A stretch of DNA of 51,056 bases from Candidatus Woesearchaeota archaeon (GTDB lineage: Archaea; Nanobdellota; Nanobdellia; Woesearchaeales; JAHWHD01), in assembly GCA_019323515.1 (NCBI GenBank), contig JAHWHG010000009.1:1-51056 (forward strand). Reading direction: 5' to 3'. The notes beneath the pieces were generated by a model. The model searched no databases and was not told the origin of the DNA. It saw only the letters and a program-made list of their open reading frames with translations. Every line of letters starts with the position of its first letter. Positions within the stretch are counted from its first letter, which is position 1. Positions 1 through 7,266 of the stretch are shown here, one piece after another. The position numbers and the translations under genes are program-made.

Positions 1-59
1 CTCGTCCTTTGGACATATACACTCGCCTTTGGCTCGAATTTATCAGTAATCCAAAAACT

Positions 60-98
60 CTAAAATTTTGCCTTCGGCATCGTTGCACTAAATTTTAG
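60..98. other. Strong hairpin upstream of palindromic element A
   Basis: Positions 60-68 (CTAAAATTT) and 90-98 (AAATTTTAG) form a perfect 9-bp stem. Inside it a second hairpin, TGCC-TTC-GGCA, occupies 69-79. The first 50 bases also contain two mini-hairpins of the same style (TCC-TTT-GGA and GCC-TTT-GGC). No coding potential is visible in 1-120. A comparable hairpin precedes element B at 1107-1132, so the hairpin-plus-palindrome layout seems to recur. The function is unknown. Confidence 0.5.
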
Positions 99-120
99 GT
101 CTTTCCGTTGGTCAGACGAA

Positions 121-222
121 TATAACAGCGATTATGAGATTCCGAAGTCTTGCAGACTTCTACATCCAAATTCGGTTTTGTGGGTTGCCTCAAAACCGAA
201 CTTCTCTTAATCGCGATGTTAT
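121..222. repeat. Palindromic structured element A (attC-like or RNA)
   Basis: The ends pair: ATAACA (122-127) with TGTTAT (217-222), then GCGATTA (128-134) with TAATCGC (208-214), leaving an unpaired GA at 215-216. Two inner hairpins follow: GAAGTC/GACTTC (144-149/155-160) and TTCGGTTTT/AAAACCGAA (171-179/192-200), the latter with the 12-nt loop GTGGGTTGCCTC. Element B at 1201-1300 has the same closing stem, the same bulge and an identical 12-nt loop, but different inner-stem bases that still pair. This could be an integron attC-like site folded as single strand, a structured RNA, or a non-autonomous mobile element; two copies do not decide. Confidence 0.7.
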
Positions 223-228
223 CCACAA

Positions 229-243
229 TAGGGCTTGGCGACT
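229..243. repeat. Left copy of 15-bp inverted repeat flanking the TA pair
   Basis: TAGGGCTTGGCGACT at 229-243 is the exact reverse complement of AGTCGCCAAGCCCTA at 1085-1099. The pair brackets the toxin and antitoxin genes just inside palindromic elements A and B. Confidence 0.75.
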
Positions 244-303
244 TCTACTTCATCGTTAGTTATATTAGCAAATTATATAAGTGGAGTAATAAACTGATTT
301 ATA

Positions 304-729
304 ATGGCAGAAAAATATTATTTAGATACTTGTATATGGAGAGATCACTATGAAAACAGAGAAGGTCCTGGAGGGAGACCTTTAGGAAGTTATGCTACTA
401 AATTATTCACTCAGATTATGAAAAAAAGAGACATAATTGTCTTCTCCAGTCACATTATTTATGAGATGAAGAAAGCATTTGCACCAGAAGAAGTTGAAGA
501 TATGTTTAAAATTCTTGATTTGATGAAAATTCTTCAGAGAGTTGAAGTCTCTAAATCAGATTGGGAAGAAGCTAGAAAGTTAGCTACTGAAAGAGATGTT
601 TCTAGATCAGATGCCTTACATGCTGTTTTAGCTAGAAATAATAATGCAATCCTTATTACTCAGAATATGAAAGATTTTGAGAAGTTTAATGATTTTATTA
701 CAATCAAAAGACCTGAGGATATTATTTAA
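304..729 (+). CDS. PIN-domain ribonuclease toxin (VapC-like)
   Basis: This 141-aa protein has the PIN-domain layout: D8 in YLDTCIW, E54 in the YEMKKAF helix, D103 in SRSDALHAVLA and the NMKDF motif (N121, D124), all expected to bind the catalytic divalent metal. PIN toxins of the VapC type cut tRNA, rRNA or mRNA. The ATG lies about 30 nt after the box AATTATATAA (271-280), which suggests a leaderless transcript. The gene is convergent with, and overlaps by 4 bp, an RHH protein that is the likely antitoxin; ordinary vapBC pairs are co-directional. The two genes sit between two palindromic elements and a 15-bp inverted repeat, as expected of a mobile cassette. Family is confident; the RNA target is unknown. 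Confidence 0.85.
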   Translation: MAEKYYLDTCIWRDHYENREGPGGRPLGSYATKLFTQIMKKRDIIVFSSHIIYEMKKAFAPEEVEDMFKILDLMKILQRVEVSKSDWEEARKLATERDVSRSDALHAVLARNNNAILITQNMKDFEKFNDFITIKRPEDII

Positions 730-986
730 TCCCATCCTTTTTCTTTTGCTATTTGGTCAAATACATCTTCTCTAATCTTTTTCAATTCAGCATCAGAAAC
801 TTTCTTTTTTGCTTTTCCTTTAAATTTAAGGAATTCTTTCATTAAATCATCCCTAGTTAAATCTTCAAGCTTCTCTCTAATGGCATCTCTAATGAATTCT
901 GTTCTGGTGCTAAAATTATGCTTCTTTAGGTTTTCATCTACATTGTGTAGCATACCTTCATCCAGTTTTAGACTAATAGTTTCCAT
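726..986 (-). CDS. RHH-domain antitoxin-like protein
   Basis: This 86-aa protein has a ribbon-helix-helix N-terminus: METISLKLDEGM is the DNA-binding strand, and the following helices contain STRTEFIRDAIREKL. The tail is charged, as in VapB-type antitoxins that wrap their toxin. I chose the ATG at 986 over a TTG at 1007 because a TTTAAATA box lies about 35 nt upstream, giving a short or absent leader. The 3' end overlaps the PIN toxin gene on the other strand, so toxin and antitoxin must be made from separate promoters. This is the likely cognate antitoxin, inferred from position. Confidence 0.75.
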   Translation of the reverse strand: METISLKLDEGMLHNVDENLKKHNFSTRTEFIRDAIREKLEDLTRDDLMKEFLKFKGKAKKKVSDAELKKIREDVFDQIAKEKGWD

Positions 987-1084
987 AGTATTACTTAGTA
1001 TATACAAAGTATTATTTAAACTTTTCTATTTTTCTGTCATTTTTTAAGATCAAATATAATTTATCTATAAATCAAACGTTAAGT

Positions 1085-1099
1085 AGTCGCCAAGCCCTA
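1085..1099. repeat. Right copy of 15-bp inverted repeat flanking the TA pair
   Basis: AGTCGCCAAGCCCTA at 1085-1099 is the perfect reverse complement of 229-243. It lies in the gene-free stretch 987-1426, between the antitoxin promoter and element B. Confidence 0.75.
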
Positions 1100-1106
1100 C
1101 TTCTTC

Positions 1107-1132
1107 GGTTTAATCTCCTTCGGAGTTAAACC
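1107..1132. other. Strong hairpin upstream of element B
   Basis: GGTTTAA (1107-1113) pairs with TTAAACC (1126-1132), and CTCC (1115-1118) with GGAG (1122-1125) around a TTC loop. It occupies the same relative place before element B as the 60-98 hairpin does before element A. It is not followed by a T-run, so it does not look like a simple terminator. Confidence 0.5.
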
Positions 1133-1200
1133 TCGACCACATTGCATTCTCGTTTCATTTTTATGCTCCTTATAGTCGCTAAAAATTTCACTCGGAGCGT

Positions 1201-1300
1201 ATAACAGCGATTAGCAGGCTCACTCCTTGCAGTCGTTCGACCCATATGCTCGGATTGTGGGTTGCCTCAATCCTCGCACATCTGCTAATCGCGATGTTAT
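1201..1300. repeat. Palindromic structured element B (attC-like or RNA)
   Basis: ATAACA (1201-1206) pairs with TGTTAT (1295-1300), and GCGATTAGCAG (1207-1217) with CTGCTAATCGC (1282-1292). A GA bulge lies at 1293-1294. An inner hairpin GGATT/AATCC (1252-1256/1269-1273) closes the loop GTGGGTTGCCTC, extended by TGC/GCA across a small internal loop. A further small hairpin (GTC/GAC) lies at 1232-1241. Compared with element A the closing stem and apical loop are conserved while the inner stem bases changed on both sides. The rest of 987-1426 shows no gene. Confidence 0.7.
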
Positions 1301-1426
1301 AACCACATTTAACTTTTTTCCATTTGGATTTATCCATAATCAAGGTAATATAAAGCAACTATTTAAATATTGTTGAAGGGGCAAGCTAAAAGGAACCAAT
1401 GATAGAATATCAAAAAAACCTGGAAC

Positions 1427-1807
1427 TTAGTCCAGGTCTGTCCACCACCATCTGTCTCTAGAAGACTTTGCGTAATCCTCTGCAAGGTCCCATAATGTCT
1501 CTATTGAGACAGAGTCTGGGTTGATTCTTCCGTCTCTTACTTCAGCTTTCATCTCTTTTGCAAGAGCGTACTCTGCCTTCAGTGCTTGCATTGTGCTATA
1601 GTGAGGTGTGTTCTTTCTCACATAGTCAACAAGCTGTCTCTTGATCACTGGCGTGTCTCCGATGATCTGGTTGTATACTGTCCTTGTGAAATCAATCGGT
1701 CCAAGGGACAATGTTGCCACAAGTCCAGCAATTCCGACTGCTGTACTAAGGAAGCATCCAAGACCGTCGTTGCTTCCGCTGCCACTAGATTTATTTTTTT
1801 CACTCAT
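1427..1807 (-). CDS. Small single-pass membrane protein, unknown
   Basis: This 126-aa protein has a Ser/Gly-rich N-terminus (MSEKNKSSGSGSND), then one likely membrane helix (about residues 16-38, GLGCFLSTAVGIAGLVATLS), a soluble helical region and a Trp-rich end (RWWWTDLD). I do not recognise the family. The start is supported by a strong GGAGG site six bases before the ATG. That site is part of a long inverted repeat (1813-1857) in the leader which could hide it, so translation may be conditional. It is monocistronic between element B and the Lrp-like gene. Confidence 0.65.
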   Translation of the reverse strand: MSEKNKSSGSGSNDGLGCFLSTAVGIAGLVATLSLGPIDFTRTVYNQIIGDTPVIKRQLVDYVRKNTPHYSTMQALKAEYALAKEMKAEVRDGRINPDSVSIETLWDLAEDYAKSSRDRWWWTDLD

Positions 1808-1812
1808 TCTTT

Positions 1813-1857
1813 GCCTCCGACATGAACCTCTATTAGATAGGTTCTTGCCGTGGAGGC
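1813..1857 (-). promoter_or_regulatory. 5'-UTR hairpin sequestering the ribosome site of the 1427-1807 gene
   Basis: In the mRNA (minus strand) GCCTCC pairs with GGAGGC (1852-1857 with 1813-1818). Inside, GAACCT pairs with AGGTTC (1839-1844 with 1824-1829). The GGAGG that should bind 16S rRNA is in the 3' arm of the outer stem, so the fold would block initiation. This fits an RNA thermometer, a ligand-controlled switch or an RNA-binding protein site; the sequence does not say which. Confidence 0.5.
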
Positions 1858-1936
1858 TTTACTGATTAGTAAGTGAGATTAAAGTAAAAAACTTCTTAAC
1901 CAAAAATTAAGGTTCACCTAAAGAAATAAAGAAAAA

Positions 1937-2947
1937 TTACTTTAACAAAACAGTTGGAAAAACGCTATACTTGTGTTCGGTAAATGCGACCCATGAATCA
2001 TAATTCTTTATGATATCAGAGAACTCTCTCTTGATTTGCTTGATAGTCTCATGGTATTTCTTGTTTGAGTCTGCAGTTATGTAAAGCAGGAAGTCCCATT
2101 CACCTAAAGTCTTGACAGCCCTTACAATCCTTGGATGCGTCTTTACAAACTGTCTTAGCTTTGAGTCTAGTTTATTGTCAAACTTTTTTACACCAATACC
2201 AAAAGTAAACCATTGATACCCAAGTTTTGCAAGATCAATGATTGTAGTAAAGCCCTGGATAACTCCAGCTTTCTGCATCTTCTTTATCCTGTAAGCTATA
2301 GTGTCTGCGTTGATGCCGACATCCTCTGCAATAGCATATGTTGATTTAAGTGCGTCTTTTGAGAGATGGTTCAGGATTTTCAGGTCTTTTTCGTCAAGTT
2401 TTATATCTTCGGTCTTGTTTGGGCAGTATTCCTGTTTCTCCTGATGAAACTCACTAGGGAGATGAAGGCTTGAGTAGTGTTTGATGACTTCAAGCTTAGC
2501 TTTCTCTAAGATAAGTTCAGGATACTTTGTGGTTATGTCCATAAGTACTTCGTCAAACTCCTGGACAGATCTTGCAATGACTGCTATCTCTAGGTCCCAT
2601 CTGTCACTATACTCAATCACTGATGTGACATGCGGGATGTTCTTTAATTCTGTAATTAGTGATTTCTGTTTTTCTTCACTTAGTTCATCTATCAATAGAA
2701 AGATGTGATATGTTGAATAACCAAAATGATCTAAGTTAATGATTGGTACAAACCCTTGGATTACTCCTTCTTTCTGTAGCCTCTTGATTCTATATGAGAT
2801 AGCGTCTCTTGATAATGCAACTTTCTTAGCTATCTGAGAAAGCGGGGTTCTAGAGTTGTGCGCCAGAAGAGAGATGATCTTCCTATCTTTAACATCAATC
2901 TTTAGCTTCTTTTGTTCAGTGTCCTTAAATCTTCCGAAATCGCTCAT
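1937..2947 (-). CDS. Tandem AsnC/Lrp-family transcription regulator
   Basis: This 336-aa protein is two Lrp units in a row. Each has a winged HTH (first at about 17-65, with LSQIAKKVALSRDAISYRIK; second at about 185-235, with TYAIAEDVGINADTIAYRIK) followed by a RAM/AsnC sensing domain. Usual Lrp proteins have one unit and about 150 residues, so this looks like an internal duplication that makes an intramolecular dimer. The ATG at 2947 follows a TTTATAAATA box by about 25 nt. The N-terminus MSDFGRFKDTEQKK faintly resembles the tag of the 5965-14808 operon, probably by chance. The effector is unknown. Confidence 0.85.
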   Translation of the reverse strand: MSDFGRFKDTEQKKLKIDVKDRKIISLLAHNSRTPLSQIAKKVALSRDAISYRIKRLQKEGVIQGFVPIINLDHFGYSTYHIFLLIDELSEEKQKSLITELKNIPHVTSVIEYSDRWDLEIAVIARSVQEFDEVLMDITTKYPELILEKAKLEVIKHYSSLHLPSEFHQEKQEYCPNKTEDIKLDEKDLKILNHLSKDALKSTYAIAEDVGINADTIAYRIKKMQKAGVIQGFTTIIDLAKLGYQWFTFGIGVKKFDNKLDSKLRQFVKTHPRIVRAVKTLGEWDFLLYITADSNKKYHETIKQIKREFSDIIKNYDSWVAFTEHKYSVFPTVLLK

Positions 2948-3049
2948 AATACTAGATAATGCTTAGATATTTATAAAGATTATGTGGCTTTTTTTATGGT
3001 TTGCCGAAATATAAAACTTTTTATATCATTAAATAATACAAATAGCAGT

Positions 3050-3853
3050 ATGATAATTTCAACTTCAGAATTAAGAAAGATTGAAGAAGCGCTTCATTCC
3101 AGATTAAAGGAAGTAGAGGTTAGTCTGGATTTGGGTTTGAGTGAGAGAAAGATTAAGTTAGGAAAGGATAGGTTCTATATTGGTGAAGAGTTAGTGAAGA
3201 TTCCCAAGCTTAGAAGGGATGATAAGAATTGTTATGTTCTTGTTGATGGAAAATTGAGAAAGGTGCAGTGGATTGGTGAAGATACAAGGTTTTTGTATAA
3301 GTTAGTACCTACGTCTAACAAGCCGATACTTCAGGTTTCAGGAACTTCAATGCATAAGAAGGATTTTGTTATAAGGGTTGAGAATGAAAAGTTGAAGGGT
3401 CATGTATTAGATGCAGGAACTGGACTGGGTTATACTGCTATTGCTGCTTCAGAGACAGCTGATAAAGTGATTACTGTTGAACTTGATCAAAATGTTATAG
3501 AGATGCAGAAACTTAATCCATGGAGCAAAGAACTTTTTGAGAGCAATAAGATTGATGCAAGAGTAGGAGATATTGTAGTATGGTTAAAGAAGTTTAAGGA
3601 TGATGAGTTTGATTATCTTATATTAGACGGAGGGACTCCAAAGAGTTCAGGGGATTTTTTTTCTTTGAAAAATTATAAAGAGGCTTACAGGGTTCTGAAG
3701 AAAGGTGGAAAGCTATTTCATTATCTCCCTAAGCCGCAGATTAAAGCTGGAAGGGATTTTGCAGCTGAGTGTGTCAAGAGGATGGAGAAGGTTGGGTTTA
3801 AGTTGGTTGAGAATAATATTGAAGGAAGTTATGCTATATTAGAAAAGGTTTAA
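3050..3853 (+). CDS. SAM-dependent methyltransferase, archaeal COG2521-like
   Basis: The protein (267 aa from this start) has a class I methyltransferase core: motif I is HVLDAGTGLGYTAIAAS, the acidic end of strand 2 is ITVELDQN, and motif IV is FDYLILDGGTP. A ~120-aa N-terminal region precedes it. I read the start at 3050 rather than at an in-frame codon 66 nt upstream, because a TTTATATC box lies about 30 nt before it. Proteins of this shape in Archaea are uncharacterised, sometimes compared to rRNA or tRNA methyltransferases. The substrate cannot be read from the sequence. Confidence 0.8.
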   Translation: MIISTSELRKIEEALHSRLKEVEVSLDLGLSERKIKLGKDRFYIGEELVKIPKLRRDDKNCYVLVDGKLRKVQWIGEDTRFLYKLVPTSNKPILQVSGTSMHKKDFVIRVENEKLKGHVLDAGTGLGYTAIAASETADKVITVELDQNVIEMQKLNPWSKELFESNKIDARVGDIVVWLKKFKDDEFDYLILDGGTPKSSGDFFSLKNYKEAYRVLKKGGKLFHYLPKPQIKAGRDFAAECVKRMEKVGFKLVENNIEGSYAILEKV

Positions 3854-3879
3854 ATATAATCAATTCTTAGTTTTTACTT

Positions 3880-4137
3880 ATGGCTACATTAAATCAGTTA
3901 GAAAAAGAGATTATCCTTATCAAAAAGAGGAATAAGAGGGTTGAGGCAGATAAAGCTTGGGAGACCTCAATGTTCAGGAGAGTAATAATAGCTGTGATGA
4001 CTTATATTGTTGTTGTGCTGTTCATGTGGATAATAGATGTGCAGGATTTCTGGTTAAATGCCCTAGTGCCTACTGCAGGTTTTATGCTTTCTACTTTAAG
4101 TTTGCCATTTATAAAAAAGTGGTGGATTAACAGATAA
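3880..4137 (+). CDS. Small two-TM membrane protein
   Basis: This 85-aa protein has a charged N-terminal helix (LNQLEKEIILIKKRNKRVEADKAWE) cut by the membrane boundary near residue 32, then two hydrophobic helices (about 34-52 and 58-78) and a basic end (KKWWINR). A GTTTAAATATA box at the end of the preceding gene gives a near-leaderless start. Small proteins of this type are common beside metabolic genes in small-genome archaea and bacteria; no function is assigned. Confidence 0.7.
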   Translation: MATLNQLEKEIILIKKRNKRVEADKAWETSMFRRVIIAVMTYIVVVLFMWIIDVQDFWLNALVPTAGFMLSTLSLPFIKKWWINR

Positions 4138-4168
4138 ACATTTAAAGTTTTTTAGGGTTCTAAGTAGA

Positions 4169-4561
4169 ATGGAAATAACAGAACTAACTAATGAATTAGA
4201 AGAAAGATTGAGAAGTATACTGTTTAAGTTTTCAGGGATTAGAGATAGCTGGAAACAGTATAACGATCAGATAATTCCTGAAGATCAAGAGTTTGTTAAA
4301 GAGATTGTTCAGTTTTATATTGATCTGATTGATTATATGATTACTAATATTGATGAGATTGATAAAGAGGAGTACAGAGAGTTTTTGAAGGATTTACATT
4401 TTAGGTTCTATTATGGTCCAAATGGCGATGACAGGAATTATCTTGATATAGATGAAGGTGAACTTACTTATCTTTGTTCTGAGTTGATTGATAAAGAGTT
4501 AACAGTAGAATTATTGGAAAAAATAAAGAAAAAGTATGTTGAAATTCTTGATAAGCTGTGA
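4169..4561 (+). CDS. Hypothetical acidic helical protein
   Basis: This is a 130-aa, strongly acidic, soluble, mainly helical protein with no Cys pair, no signal peptide and no motif I recognise. The start follows an AT-rich TTTAAA box by about 25 nt. It ends immediately before (convergent with) the small membrane gene 4562-4750. Confidence 0.6.
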   Translation: MEITELTNELEERLRSILFKFSGIRDSWKQYNDQIIPEDQEFVKEIVQFYIDLIDYMITNIDEIDKEEYREFLKDLHFRFYYGPNGDDRNYLDIDEGELTYLCSELIDKELTVELLEKIKKKYVEILDKL

Positions 4562-4750
4562 TTATTTACAGCATTTCTTTACAACTGGGCACCAGATTAT
4601 AGAAATATTAATCAGGAGCCATAGAATCAATGCATGCACCCAAGGATTTCCTTGGACATTCAGCACATAAAGAGCATAATATAAAAAGCCATAGAATGCT
4701 ATCTCTGGGATTATCCATTCAGAAATGTTCAGTTTATTATTTTTTGCCAT
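4562..4750 (-). CDS. Small two-TM membrane protein
   Basis: The protein is 62 aa from the ATG at 4750, which follows a perfect GAGGTGAT ribosome site by four bases. An earlier in-frame start (4759) would overlap that site. It has two hydrophobic helices (about 12-32 and 36-52) and ends in a Cys/Lys cluster (CPVVKKCCK). The ribosome site is inside the end of the radical SAM gene, so the two are translationally coupled. No known function. Confidence 0.6.
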   Translation of the reverse strand: MAKNNKLNISEWIIPEIAFYGFLYYALYVLNVQGNPWVHALILWLLINISIIWCPVVKKCCK

Positions 4751-4755
4751 GAGTA

Positions 4756-5514
4756 TCACCTCTTGCTATGATGGAAGTAGATTTGATATTTAAGATTATT
4801 CTTTTTACAGAACTGCTTTATGTCTTTTTCTTCTTTGTCCCAGTATTCTTTTGTTGGGATTTGTTTGAGGAACTTTTTCATATTATCCAGGATTGAAGGG
4901 TAAGGATTAAGGTTCTCAAACCAGTATTCATCTACAAAATCTTTAGTTAGGTTGATGATCTCTCTCCAGTCTGTGATTTCTGGAATTATAGGTGAGATGA
5001 ATAATGAAGTGTAGAGGCCTGCTTTTTTTAGTTTCTTTAGTGCAGTTATTCTTTTGATTACACTTGAAGCCAAAGGTTCTAACTGTCTCCTTAGGTTTTC
5101 GTCTAAAGTTGAGAATGAGATTGTAACAATAAGGTTATTGAATTGCTTTAGCAGGTCAATATCTCTTACTATTAAGTCAGATTTTGTCAATATGTTAAGC
5201 TCTGGTTGAAACTCAATTAGTTTTTCCAGTATCTTCCTTGTGAGTTTATATGAACGTTCAATAGGTTGATATGGGTCAGTTACAGAAGAGAGAAGGATTG
5301 AACCTTTAACTGGTTTGATAAGTTCAGGTGCGTTTATCTTCACATCCACAAACTTACCCCAAGGTTCTTTATGGTTTGTGAAACGTTTCATAAAGCGCGC
5401 ATAACAATATAAACAGCCATGCATGCAACCTATGTAAGGATTTATAACATAATCTGCTCCAGGAAGGTTTGATTTGGTTATTATTGATTTTGCTTGGATT
5501 TCTTTTATTTTCAT
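4756..5514 (-). CDS. Radical SAM protein, SplB/COG1533-like
   Basis: This 252-aa protein carries the radical SAM motif C30-x3-C34-x2-C37 (GCMHGCLYCYARF), which binds the 4Fe-4S cluster that cleaves SAM. The pattern SSVTDPYQPIE and the later barrel strands match the COG1533 family, named after spore photoproduct lyase but mostly uncharacterised. The length is typical of the short members. The start follows a TATAAATTTT-type box closely. It is followed by a coupled small membrane protein. The true substrate is unknown. Confidence 0.85.
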   Translation of the reverse strand: MKIKEIQAKSIITKSNLPGADYVINPYIGCMHGCLYCYARFMKRFTNHKEPWGKFVDVKINAPELIKPVKGSILLSSVTDPYQPIERSYKLTRKILEKLIEFQPELNILTKSDLIVRDIDLLKQFNNLIVTISFSTLDENLRRQLEPLASSVIKRITALKKLKKAGLYTSLFISPIIPEITDWREIINLTKDFVDEYWFENLNPYPSILDNMKKFLKQIPTKEYWDKEEKDIKQFCKKNNLKYQIYFHHSKR

Positions 5515-5546
5515 AGACTGTGAAAAGTAATGAAGATATATAAATT

Positions 5547-5927
5547 TTATGCTACAACACAGCCAAGTTCCTTTAACTTGCTAAGAGTCTTCTTTAGATC
5601 TTTCTTTTTGACAAGAATGTGGTCAGTTGAATAGGCTGAGACTGCAAAGATACTTACTTTGGCTTCTGCTAAAACTTTAGAGACTGCTGCAAGAAAACCG
5701 ACTAACTCAAAAGGAAGAACCATCTCAAAAGTAAGAAGTTTCCAATCCTTTTCAATCTCAATTACATCATCTTCATTGTATTCAGTCTGGTCGATTATAA
5801 CTGTTGTCTCATTCTTGTCTATTATGTTGGCAAATGCATGTTTATGTTGTTTTTTTGATTTGATGACTGCAAAAGTCTCTTTCCAAACAATCACTTTTCC
5901 GTTCTTTAAAAAATCTTCAGGTTTCAT
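5547..5927 (-). CDS. ACT-domain protein (COG3603-like)
   Basis: This 126-aa protein has a C-terminal ACT fold (about residues 62-125: MVLPFELVGFLAAVSKVLAE, then VSIFAVSAYSTDHILVKKKD). ACT domains bind amino acids or other small ligands. The length and two-part build match the family of stand-alone ACT proteins of unknown role. It lies just downstream of the end of the large tagged operon on the same strand; an AT-rich stretch separates them, so it may be a separate unit. Confidence 0.75.
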   Translation of the reverse strand: MKPEDFLKNGKVIVWKETFAVIKSKKQHKHAFANIIDKNETTVIIDQTEYNEDDVIEIEKDWKLLTFEMVLPFELVGFLAAVSKVLAEAKVSIFAVSAYSTDHILVKKKDLKKTLSKLKELGCVVA

Positions 5928-5964
5928 TTTAAGAATTAAAAAAAATTAAAAAATAAAAATCTTT

Positions 5965-6480
5965 CTATTTTGCGTAATCGCTTATCTCTTTAGGGTCTTT
6001 GCCTTCCAGTATCTGTCGTGCAATTCTTCCCATTGTATCCTGTCCACCACAGTCACAGAGGATCATATTAACCGTGTAACTATCGTGGGCAGCCTGTCTC
6101 TTTCTGTTAAGGTTGCAATCGCAACAGACCATTGTCACCTTTTTGCTGTTCTCAAGGTGTTTCCAGTCATGGCCAATCATCCTTGCAGCTCTCAGGGCTT
6201 CCTCTAGTGCGTTTGTCCCGACATATACAAAGATATGTTCAAACATGTCTGCGTCCTGTCTAAGGTTAAAGTCTCTGTAAAACTGGTCTGTTATCGCTTT
6301 TGCTCTCTCAGGCTTGCTCTTGTCATGATGTCCGTTATAGTAATATATTAACAGACGTCCATTGTCATACATGCCTGGCCTGAAACCGTCAACACTCCTA
6401 TAAGTCATCAAAACAACAGCTTTCTCACCATTTTTTGCACGCTGTTCAAGCGTTTCCTTATTTATCGGTTCTGGTTGCAT
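5965..6480 (-). CDS. Unknown Cys-rich last gene of the tagged operon
   Basis: This 171-aa protein has no membrane segment. The middle has alternating strand/helix pattern (HIFVYVGTNALEEALRAARM), suggesting a Rossmann-like fold. Two Cys clusters follow (VCCDCN and LCDCGG) that could hold a metal. The C-terminus MGRIARQILEGKDPKEIS resembles LGEVIRRILDGEKISKIS in the product of 9660-10562. It lacks the N-terminal tag. It overlaps the upstream gene by 23 bp and is the last of 11 minus-strand genes. Not recognised. Confidence 0.65.
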   Translation of the reverse strand: MQPEPINKETLEQRAKNGEKAVVLMTYRSVDGFRPGMYDNGRLLIYYYNGHHDKSKPERAKAITDQFYRDFNLRQDADMFEHIFVYVGTNALEEALRAARMIGHDWKHLENSKKVTMVCCDCNLNRKRQAAHDSYTVNMILCDCGGQDTMGRIARQILEGKDPKEISDYAK

Positions 6481-6910
6481 CTTGTTCTACCTCCAAATAT
6501 TTTATTAATAGTTCCACCAATTTTTTAGGGATGTCAGGAGTCCGACAAAATTCAAAGTCTCCAGATAAGTCAGGTTCTTCCATTGATGTGTAGACTATTG
6601 GGATATCAGGGGCTTTCTCCCTTAGTGCATAATAAGTGTCAGGTCCTTTTGCCTCACCCCTGTATGAATCGTTGTCAAGTATTACCATGCCGTAAGTGTC
6701 AGTCTCGAACTTGGTAAGAGCGTCATCCTGTGTACTATAGTCAAAGATGACCCCTCTTGGTATTGGAAGAACCTCAAGTGTCTTTTTCAGTGCTCTTCCA
6801 AAAGTACCCTCGACCATGTCATCGTCTATCCATAAGACTTTCATAGAGATTTCTACCTTAAGCTCCTTATCTTTCTTGTACTTGTTCTTGAATTTCTTGT
6901 AAAAGCTCAT
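6458..6910 (-). CDS. Tagged receiver-like protein (MSFYKKFK)
   Basis: The 150-aa protein begins MSFYKKFKNKY, the shared tag. A receiver fold then starts with VLWIDDD (D29-D31), has D79 in MVILDNDS at the phospho-acceptor position and Thr/Ser at IVYTSM. The usual conserved Lys near the end is not clear (CRTPDIPKK). The acceptor Asp is present, so it may still be phosphorylated. The start overlaps the upstream stop as ATGA. No output domain and no histidine kinase is visible in the operon. Confidence 0.75.
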   Translation of the reverse strand: MSFYKKFKNKYKKDKELKVEISMKVLWIDDDMVEGTFGRALKKTLEVLPIPRGVIFDYSTQDDALTKFETDTYGMVILDNDSYRGEAKGPDTYYALREKAPDIPIVYTSMEEPDLSGDFEFCRTPDIPKKLVELLIKYLEVEQDATRTDK

Positions 6911-7266
6911 TGTGCACCTTGAAATGTTAAGTCCTCATGCGTGAAAGGGGCAAGTGGAAGGTCTTTCTTGTAGGTGTAAAGCGGGACTCCTTTTGCGTAT
7001 AGTTTTAGGTAATCTGAAAGTGATACATGCGCACAGCTGCCAGGACTGAATGCAAATGCTTCCTCAAATGTTTTAATCTCAGCTATCACCATGTCGTACT
7101 TGTGTTCTCTTAGAGACTTGAAGGCGTATGCTGAATCTGTGTAATCGATATTTACATTTGGGCTGCTTAACTTCTTTGCATACTCTGGTTCCATAGTTAG
7201 ATGGTTGTCAATCCATAATATCCGCTGATTTGATGGCAGTTTTGTGAATCGTTTGTAGTAGCTCAT
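6907..7266 (-). CDS. Tagged degenerate receiver with Glu at acceptor site
   Basis: The 119-aa protein starts at ATG 7266 (MSYYKRFTKLP), overlapping the upstream stop as ATGA; an in-frame start three codons earlier would break the tag. A receiver-like fold follows: RILWIDNH (only one acidic residue of the usual pair) and YDMVIAEIKT, where Glu63 stands at the phospho-acceptor place. Glu there often mimics the phosphorylated state, so this may be a constitutively active pseudo-receiver. Confidence 0.7.
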   Translation of the reverse strand: MSYYKRFTKLPSNQRILWIDNHLTMEPEYAKKLSSPNVNIDYTDSAYAFKSLREHKYDMVIAEIKTFEEAFAFSPGSCAHVSLSDYLKLYAKGVPLYTYKKDLPLAPFTHEDLTFQGAQ

